Source of the DNA: CAYFQB01 sp964345225
GTDB lineage: Bacteria; Nitrospirota; Thermodesulfovibrionia; Thermodesulfovibrionales; UBA6898
DNA: 17,941 nucleotides
Direction: 5' to 3'
Assembly (NCBI GenBank): GCA_964345225.1
Contig: CAYFQB010000014.1
Location: 1-17,941 of the forward strand
Translations under genes and position numbers: made by a program
The notes under the pieces: model-generated
What the model saw: only the letters and a program-made list of their open reading frames with translations
What the model was told of the DNA's origin: nothing
The model's database searches: none
In this document: positions 1 through 4,972 of the stretch, one piece after another
Numbering within the stretch: position 1 is the first letter of the stretch
How the letters are laid out: the number at the start of each line of letters is the position of its first letter

Positions 1-105
1 GTAAGGAGTAAGGGGTAAGGGGTAAGGAGTAGGAAGTAGGGAGTAAGCAGTAAGCAGTAGGCAGCAAATAAGAACGCTATGCGCCATGCGCAATGCGCTA
101 TGCGA
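1..105 (+). repeat. Degenerate heptamer repeat tract (GTAAGNN)n followed by (NATGCGC)4
   Basis: Positions 1-63 are nine tandem 7-base units of the form GTARGNN (GTAAGGA, GTAAGGG, GTAGGAA, GTAAGCA and so on), with a decayed tenth at 64-70. After a short AGAAC junction come four 7-base units of a second type, tATGCGC, cATGCGC, aATGCGC and tATGCGa (78-105). One more GTAAGCA unit lies at 111-117. A second copy of the same two-part arrangement lies on the opposite strand at 15551-15621, so this is a dispersed repeat family, not a chance low-complexity run. It is non-coding; no function is visible. Confidence 0.85.
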
Positions 106-121
106 AAAAAGTAAGCAGTAA

Positions 122-161
122 ACCCCGTTAGAAGAAAATTTCAACACTTTCTAAACGGGGT
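122..161. repeat. Hairpin element CCCCGTTAGAA / TTCTAAACGGGG
   Basis: The left arm at 122-133 (ACCCCGTTAGAA) pairs with the right arm at 149-161 (TTCTAAACGGGGT), with a single bulged base and a 15-base AT-rich loop. The right-arm motif recurs in weaker form at 249-263 (TTTCTAATAGGGTAA), suggesting a small repeat family. No T-tract follows, so it is not an obvious terminator. Confidence 0.6.
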
Positions 162-198
162 AAACCCTTGTTCGCAAAAAAAGAATTTATTTTATACA

Positions 199-250
199 CG
201 CTACAAGCCCCCAAGACCTATGGTCTCTTACGGGGCAAGCAGCGGGGCTT
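199..250 (+). other. Structured palindromic element with two alternative pairings
   Basis: One fold stacks three helices: CGCT (199-202) with AGCG (241-244), GCCCC (207-211) with GGGGC (232-236), and GACC (215-218) with GGTC (222-225), separated by internal loops. A competing 7-bp helix pairs AAGCCCC (205-211) with GGGGCTT (244-250), which is followed by a weak T-rich stretch. The element lies upstream of the predicted start of transcription at about 340, so it would be a leader only for a transcript starting further left. It may simply be a dispersed palindromic repeat. Confidence 0.4.
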
Positions 251-275
251 TCTAATAGGGTAAAAGGAAGGGGCA

Positions 276-288
276 GATGTCGGACATC
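276..288. promoter_or_regulatory. 13-bp perfect palindrome, possible operator
   Basis: GATGTC-G-GACATC is a perfect inverted repeat of 6-bp arms around one base, ending 15 bases before the -35 box at 304-309. Its placement suits an activator site, but no regulator can be named. A 6-bp arm can also arise by chance. Confidence 0.3.
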
Positions 289-303
289 ATAAACTATAAC
301 TAA

Positions 304-333
304 TTGACATGCTTAGATTTTTACTGATATACT
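304..333 (+). promoter_or_regulatory. Predicted sigma70-type promoter of the che operon
   Basis: TTGACA (304-309) matches the -35 consensus exactly. After an 18-base spacer comes TATACT (328-333), one base from TATAAT. Transcription would start near 340, leaving roughly 155 bases before the first recognised gene at 497. No other similarly good promoter was seen between here and that gene. Confidence 0.65.
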
Positions 334-359
334 CGACTTAATAAAACAGGAAATAAGAA

Positions 360-500
360 GTGATCATAAAAGGAATAGGAATTGAGTTCGGAAATTACAT
401 ATTTGAGGAGGTTTCCCCATACCTTATTTCTCATTTAAAATCTGCAGTCTTCCCTATCTTCAGAATATATACTATCTCCAGAGAGGCTAAAGCCAGATGA
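360..500 (+). CDS. Possible small upstream ORF, 46 aa, GTG start
   Basis: A GTG at 360 opens a 46-codon frame whose TGA (498-500) overlaps the ATG of the next gene (497-499) in an ATGA arrangement. An AGGA (348-351) sits 8 bases before the GTG, and the frame begins about 20 bases after the predicted transcription start. The product starts VIIKGIGIEFGNYIF and is mildly hydrophobic in its middle, with a basic end (REAKAR). I do not recognise it. The combination of promoter, ribosome site and stop/start overlap is what one expects of a translationally coupled leader gene, but a 46-codon open frame can occur by chance. Confidence 0.3.
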   Translation: MIIKGIGIEFGNYIFEEVSPYLISHLKSAVFPIFRIYTISREAKAR

Positions 501-1624
501 GCCTCGCCGGAAGGCTTGAAGACCTTTCATTATCGGATATCTTTCAGATACTCAGCATTGGCAGAAAAACAGGCACGTTTTTAGTTAGTGGAAGAGATAG
601 AACCGCGATTATAGTTTTTAAAGATGGTTTAATTGTCAGAGCTGAAACAGATGACCTTGAAGGGAACATCGGTCATGACATTGTGAATGCCGGACTGGTA
701 AAGGATACTGTTTTTCATATGGCGGTTGAGGTGAAAAAAAGGTTACCCACAAAATCATTGGCTGATATACTTTATGATTTTGGTTCTGTCAGCAAAGGGG
801 TGTTAGAAAAGATTACCAAGAAGAGGATTGAGAAAGTCATATACCGTCTCCTCCTTTGGCAGGATGGGGATTTCCGTTTTGAACTTGACAATCTGGCAAT
901 AGAAGATATGACTAATCTGTCTGACCTTGGATGGGAGACGTCAAAGGGACTGAGCCCTGAGTACCTGCTGATGGAAGGCGCTCGTGTATATGATGAATCT
1001 TCTCAGTCATCTATAGTTTCAAACGAAGAATTTTTTATAGAGGAGTCAGCAGAAGAAACAGGCTGGGGTGAAGAATGGACAGAACAGCCTTCTGAAAGAA
1101 AAGACATTTCTGCGCTTAAATCTCTAACCCAGGAACTCAGATTCCCTAATTCAGCGTCTGAAATAACCCTGCTTATTCTCAGGTTTGCAAGCGATATGTT
1201 CCAGAGGGGAGTACTTTTTATGGTTGGCAAAAATGAGATGGTAGGACTGGGACAGTTTGGTCTTGATATTGATAGACCTGATGAGAAGGTTAGAGAAACT
1301 ATCCTTAATCTGAACAATAGCGCCTTTTTTAAAAAAATAATTCTTGAGCAGATGCCATATAAAGGAGCTCTTGAGAAAGATGAAATTTCGAAGAAACTGA
1401 TATACGAACTTAGCGGTGTATGGCCTGCTAATGTTGCTATTTTCCCGCTGATTGCAGAGGGTAAAGTTGTTGGGATTTTATACTGTGATAACCTGGCTAC
1501 AACAGATTCAATCGTTGAAACCGAAGGACTTGAGATTTTTATTAATCACGCCGGGCTCGCTTTAGAAAAATCATTACTGCAAAGAAGGCTACAGGAAATA
1601 GAGAAGAAACAAGGCTCTAATTGA
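497..1624 (+). CDS. DUF4388/PATAN-domain protein with C-terminal GAF-like domain
   Basis: The first 160 or so residues match the DUF4388 (PATAN) family. The start MSLAGRLEDLSLSDIFQIL, followed by the RKTGTFLV strand and the FKDGLIVRAE segment, is the family signature. An acidic linker (about 165-205) leads to a segment at about 205-360 that looks like a GAF domain (AIFPLIAEGKVVGILYCDN near 314-332), ending in a charged helix. PATAN domains are known from PatA-type response regulators of cyanobacteria and from chemosensory loci elsewhere, where they are thought to serve as protein-interaction modules at the output. The protein is cytoplasmic, with no signal peptide or membrane segment. The ATG is preceded by AGAGAGG (480-486) and coincides with the family's usual N-terminus. 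As first gene of the operon it likely links CheY signalling to the output; that role is inference. Confidence 0.85.
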   Translation: MSLAGRLEDLSLSDIFQILSIGRKTGTFLVSGRDRTAIIVFKDGLIVRAETDDLEGNIGHDIVNAGLVKDTVFHMAVEVKKRLPTKSLADILYDFGSVSKGVLEKITKKRIEKVIYRLLLWQDGDFRFELDNLAIEDMTNLSDLGWETSKGLSPEYLLMEGARVYDESSQSSIVSNEEFFIEESAEETGWGEEWTEQPSERKDISALKSLTQELRFPNSASEITLLILRFASDMFQRGVLFMVGKNEMVGLGQFGLDIDRPDEKVRETILNLNNSAFFKKIILEQMPYKGALEKDEISKKLIYELSGVWPANVAIFPLIAEGKVVGILYCDNLATTDSIVETEGLEIFINHAGLALEKSLLQRRLQEIEKKQGSN

Positions 1625-1641
1625 GTTTATCGAGATTTTTT

Positions 1642-1669
1642 TTGATTTTTTTAAATTATCTGATAAAAT
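1642..1669 (+). promoter_or_regulatory. Possible internal promoter before the first cheY
   Basis: TTGATT (1642-1647) and TAAAAT (1664-1669) are separated by 16 bases, and the -10 carries an upstream TG one base away (TGaTAAAAT), the extended -10 form. It lies in the 69-base gap between the PATAN gene and cheY, the second widest gap inside the operon's first half. Such AT-rich DNA often gives chance matches. Confidence 0.35.
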
Positions 1670-1693
1670 TTTACATGGAAAGGAAGAGTTTTT

Positions 1694-2062
1694 GTGAAAA
1701 CTATTCTCATAGTTGAAGATTCTGATACGACCAGAGCTTTGATTAGGGCTGTTATAGAAGAGCTTGGTGAGTTTGAGACTATTGAGGCTGCATCAGGATT
1801 CGAAGGATTGAAAATGTTGCCATTACAGCAATACGACCTTGTTATTACAGATATAAATATGCCTGATATCAACGGACTTGAATTAATCAGTTTTATCAAG
1901 AATAATCCAAGATACAATCATCTGCCCATAATAATTGTCAGCACCGAGAGAGGAGAGGAAGACAAAAAAAGAGGTTTGGCCCTTGGTGCATCTGACTATA
2001 TTACAAAACCTTTTAGATCATTGGAACTTCAGGAAGTAATAAAAAAGAATATTGGCCAATGA
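1694..2062 (+). CDS. cheY: CheY-type single-domain response regulator (first copy)
   Basis: A 122-residue receiver domain with nothing attached, the usual CheY length. It carries the full phosphorylation site: acidic pair E8-D9, phospho-acceptor D53 in VITDINMP, the Ser/Thr switch position S83 in IIVST, and K105 in YITKPF. It is expected to be phosphorylated by the CheA encoded directly after it, which it overlaps by four bases (ATGA). Translation starts at a GTG preceded by AGGAAGAG (1681-1688); no ATG upstream fits the domain. It resembles the second CheY at the operon's far end (both have DINMP and a GEED/AEED-K-RAL motif), so the two are probably paralogues that differ in partner or act as signal and sink. 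The output partner cannot be read from the sequence. Confidence 0.93.
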   Translation: MKTILIVEDSDTTRALIRAVIEELGEFETIEAASGFEGLKMLPLQQYDLVITDINMPDINGLELISFIKNNPRYNHLPIIIVSTERGEEDKKRGLALGASDYITKPFRSLELQEVIKKNIGQ

Positions 2063-4041
2063 AGTCTTCAAAGAAGGAATTTATTGTAGAAGCTGAAGAA
2101 CTCCTTCAAGAGTCACAGGGATTGATACTCGAGATGCAGGAGACTTTTTCAACAGGTGTCGATCCCGACACAATAAATGCCCTGTTCAGATCGATGCATA
2201 CTCTCAAGGGAGTTTCAGGCCTGTTTAGTCTGCAGGGGATAACAAATCTGAGTCATGCCCTTGAGACCCTGATGGATGATGTGAGGCTCGGCAAGATTGA
2301 CGTGGACAGCAAGGTTGTAAATTTTTTGTTTAAGAACCTTGATATATTAAGGGGTCTTGTCGGGGCAGTGAGTGAAGAAAAAGAAGAAGGGGATATCAGC
2401 GCATATCTTAAAGATATTGAGACTTTCAGGGCTTCACAGAAAGGTCAGGACGAAGGTATTTCAGATGAAGGATTAATAGACGAATCCATACTTAAAGTTC
2501 TTACAGAATATGAAGAACACAGACTTAAGTCTAATATTAAAGACGGCAAGGGAATTTTTCTCGTAAAATCTGTCTTTTCGATGGATGTTTTCGATAAGTC
2601 TCTCGAAGAACTTACTAAAACTATAAAGTCAAATGGGGAACTTATATCAACACTGCCTACCTCAACAAATGTGCCTGAAGGTTCTATTGGATTCAACCTT
2701 CTGTTTGGTAGTGCCAAGCCGATTGACAAAATCAAAAAAGACGTAGATTTTGAGATAGATACACTGATTCAGTCTAAAACACTTCAGCAGCCAAAGCCAA
2801 CCTCATCAACACCTCAGCCAAAACAGGAAACACTTTTAAAAAGTACAACAACAACTGTAAGGGTGGATATCGAAAAAATCGACAGGATCTTAAATACAAT
2901 AGGTGAGTTAGCGCTTACAAAGGGAGCTATCAGAAGGATCTGGACAGAGCTTCTTGAGAATTTCGGACACACCACTTTAGTTCATGATGTTCATAAGGTT
3001 TCACAGAGCCTTGAGAGGAGACTTGCTGAACTTCAGGATCAGGTTCTTGAAATAAGGATGGTTCCCATTGGGCAGATATTTGCCAGATTAGCACAGGTCA
3101 TAAGGCGTTATTCAAATGAGGTAGGCAAAAATATAGAACTTTTAATGTACGGGGAAGACACAGAGCTTGACAAATTTCTTGCCGAGGAAGTAGTTGACCC
3201 GCTGATGCATATTATAAGGAATTCAATTGACCACGGTATGGAAACAAGCGAAGAAAGGAAAAAGAAAGGCAAAAAGGAGATCGGGATAATAACTCTCAAG
3301 GCTTATCAAAGAGGCAATCATGTGCTGATCGAAGTCAAAGATGACGGTGCAGGTGTAGACGTCGAAAAGGTTAGAAAAAAGGCTATAGAAAAAGGGATTA
3401 TCGATGATGATGTCGAAATCGATGAAAGAGAAATTATAGATTTTATCTTTACGCCGGGTTTCAGTACAAAAGAAGTTGCTGATGAAGTTTCAGGCAGGGG
3501 AGTAGGTATGGATGTTGTTAAAGAAAGGCTTTCAGCTCTTGGAGGGTTTGCTGAGGTTGAAACCAAGAAGGATGTCGGCACCATATTTATCCTTACTCTC
3601 CCGATCACTCTGGCAATTATAAAGGCACTTATTGTACGAGTTGGGCGACAGAGCTTTGCAGTTCCGCTGACATCAATCCTTGAGACAATGATTATTGAAA
3701 AAAAAGATATACAGACAATTGAGTCGAAGGAGGTTTATTATATCAGGGGTGAGATGCTCCCGATGATAAGAATCAGTAAATTCTTTGGACTTGAAAGCGA
3801 CGATAGCGACCGGGCTTTTGCTGTCGTAGTTGGTTTAGGTGAGAGAAAAGTAGGGATCATTGTAGATGAACTTTTGGGACAGCATGAGGTCGTTATAAAA
3901 TCGCTAGGCGATTACTTTAAAAAATTGCGTGGTTTTGCAGGGGCTGCGGAGATAGGGAAACACAAGGTTATACTTGTACTTGACATCGAGTCTCTTATCG
4001 ACGAATCTGTGGTCAAACAGAAGGGAAGCGTTCATGCATAG
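2059..4041 (+). CDS. cheA: CheA chemotaxis histidine kinase
   Basis: This 660-residue protein is the central kinase of the pathway. It autophosphorylates on the N-terminal HPt domain at H47 (FRSMHTLKG) and passes phosphate to the CheY and CheB proteins of the same operon. Domains in order: HPt (about 1-105); a linker; a non-standard middle domain (about 142-235) in place of the enteric P2; a Pro/Thr/Gln-rich linker (243-265); the dimerisation helices (about 266-345); the ATPase domain with N-box HIIRNSIDHG (384-393), DDGAGV (428-433), FIFTPGFST (462-470) and GRGVGM (479-484); and a CheW-like regulatory domain (about 520-650). All catalytic motifs are intact and no receiver is fused to it, unlike FrzE. 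It starts with ATG inside the ATGA overlap with cheY, so the two are probably translationally coupled. Confidence 0.97.
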   Translation: MKSSKKEFIVEAEELLQESQGLILEMQETFSTGVDPDTINALFRSMHTLKGVSGLFSLQGITNLSHALETLMDDVRLGKIDVDSKVVNFLFKNLDILRGLVGAVSEEKEEGDISAYLKDIETFRASQKGQDEGISDEGLIDESILKVLTEYEEHRLKSNIKDGKGIFLVKSVFSMDVFDKSLEELTKTIKSNGELISTLPTSTNVPEGSIGFNLLFGSAKPIDKIKKDVDFEIDTLIQSKTLQQPKPTSSTPQPKQETLLKSTTTTVRVDIEKIDRILNTIGELALTKGAIRRIWTELLENFGHTTLVHDVHKVSQSLERRLAELQDQVLEIRMVPIGQIFARLAQVIRRYSNEVGKNIELLMYGEDTELDKFLAEEVVDPLMHIIRNSIDHGMETSEERKKKGKKEIGIITLKAYQRGNHVLIEVKDDGAGVDVEKVRKKAIEKGIIDDDVEIDEREIIDFIFTPGFSTKEVADEVSGRGVGMDVVKERLSALGGFAEVETKKDVGTIFILTLPITLAIIKALIVRVGRQSFAVPLTSILETMIIEKKDIQTIESKEVYYIRGEMLPMIRISKFFGLESDDSDRAFAVVVGLGERKVGIIVDELLGQHEVVIKSLGDYFKKLRGFAGAAEIGKHKVILVLDIESLIDESVVKQKGSVHA

Positions 4042-4177
4042 GGAATTTTATGGATTAACGACTAAGAATTTTATAATATTCCTGAACCAAAATTACTCCA
4101 TCTCAGCAATAACCATGAAGAGGCCTTATGCAGGCTTCGATATTATATTTAAGTTCATCGTTGAATTGCTTATTTGA
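4034..4177 (+). CDS. Possible small ORF, 47 aa, between cheA and cheW
   Basis: An ATG at 4034 lies inside the last codons of cheA in another frame and opens a 47-codon frame ending at 4177, 26 bases before the cheW start. AGGGA (4022-4026) sits 7 bases upstream, an adequate ribosome site. The product begins MHREFYGLTTKNF and ends in a hydrophobic stretch (DIIFKFIVELLI). It fills most of the 162-base gap between cheA and cheW, the widest in the operon. I recognise no family. It could be a genuine small protein or a chance frame in AT-rich spacer DNA. Confidence 0.25.
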   Translation: MHREFYGLTTKNFIIFLNQNYSISAITMKRPYAGFDIIFKFIVELLI

Positions 4178-4203
4178 AGATTAAATCCAGAGGACAGGTT
4201 TAA

Positions 4204-4962
4204 ATGGATATAGCGAGAAATAGAAAAAAAGCCCGTTTGGGAAAGAAAAAAAAGAAATCAGAGGAAATAACCATCGGTCAGGCAGATGATGTGGAAAATG
4301 AAGACTCTATTTCTGAAGGAGAATCTCCTGGGGAGGAAAAGGAGATAAGAGATATAAAGCAGGAATCTTTCAGGCCCTCTGAAACAGAAATCAAAGAATC
4401 CAAAACTAAGGGTGCGAAGCAAAAAGCAGTTAAAAAAGTCGATAAGAGCTTGCCACAGGGAGGAGTTACAGATGAGGAGGTCAAGAAAGATACTTTGGAG
4501 TTAATTACTTTCAGGCTTTTAGATGAAGAATTTGCTTTCAGGGTTTCAGAGGTTGAGGAAATTGTCAGATACCAGCGGATGACCTTGGTGCCAACAGTGC
4601 CAGATTATGTTCTAGGAATAACTTCCCTGCGCGGGAAGGTTATTCCTGTCATAGACCTCAAAACACGGCTTGGTATCAAGAACTATTCAATTAGTAAAGA
4701 TTACAACAATGTAGAGCCGGCTGATCAACAAGATACTGAAGCCAAAGAGAAAATACTTGTAATTTCAGGGCCTAAAGGTTTAATAGGGGCACTCGTTGAT
4801 AAAGTTATCGGGGTAGTGAGATTGCCTGCCAGCGAAGTGCTTGAGCCGCCTGCTCATTTAACCGAAGCAGAACTCAGATTTATCGAGGGTGTAGTTATAT
4901 TCGAAAAGCGCTTTATATCGATTATTCGTTTAGAGGACAATATGAATATTGAGTTCAGTTAA
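4204..4962 (+). CDS. cheW: CheW coupling protein with long charged N-terminal tail
   Basis: The CheW domain occupies about residues 97-250 and shows the core GITSLRGKVIPVIDL (138-152), the site that joins receptor tips to CheA. A low-complexity insert (about 160-182) interrupts the domain after the RLG motif. Ahead of the domain is a tail of about 95 residues that ordinary CheW proteins (150-170 residues) lack. It begins with a strongly basic run (RNRKKARLGKKKKK, residues 5-18) and continues acidic and Lys/Glu-rich, so it is probably disordered. AGGACAGG (4191-4198) precedes the ATG. The gene lies between cheA and the first receptor gene, which suggests that it serves that receptor. The tail may target the protein to the nucleoid or membrane, or bind another partner; this is inference. 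Confidence 0.92.
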   Translation: MDIARNRKKARLGKKKKKSEEITIGQADDVENEDSISEGESPGEEKEIRDIKQESFRPSETEIKESKTKGAKQKAVKKVDKSLPQGGVTDEEVKKDTLELITFRLLDEEFAFRVSEVEEIVRYQRMTLVPTVPDYVLGITSLRGKVIPVIDLKTRLGIKNYSISKDYNNVEPADQQDTEAKEKILVISGPKGLIGALVDKVIGVVRLPASEVLEPPAHLTEAELRFIEGVVIFEKRFISIIRLEDNMNIEFS

Positions 4963-4972
4963 TGGAGGATTT

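Noticed and set aside
1..63. Tandem 7-base units considered as a CRISPR array
   Set aside because: Units are directly adjacent with no spacers and are far shorter than CRISPR repeats; no cas gene is present.
199..250. Considered as a riboswitch (c-di-GMP type) for the operon
   Set aside because: The conserved GEMM core bases are not seen, and the element lies upstream of the predicted transcription start.
1613..1650. T-runs after the PATAN gene considered as a terminator
   Set aside because: No stable stem precedes them; CTC/GAG pairing is only three bases.
3974..4033. Longer form of the small ORF between cheA and cheW
   Set aside because: The extra 20 codons lie wholly inside cheA, and the better ribosome site belongs to ATG 4034.
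4949..4972. Upstream ATG for receptor 1
   Set aside because: It overlaps the end of cheW and adds eight residues ahead of a typical receptor N-terminus; ATG 4973 has GGAGG in front.
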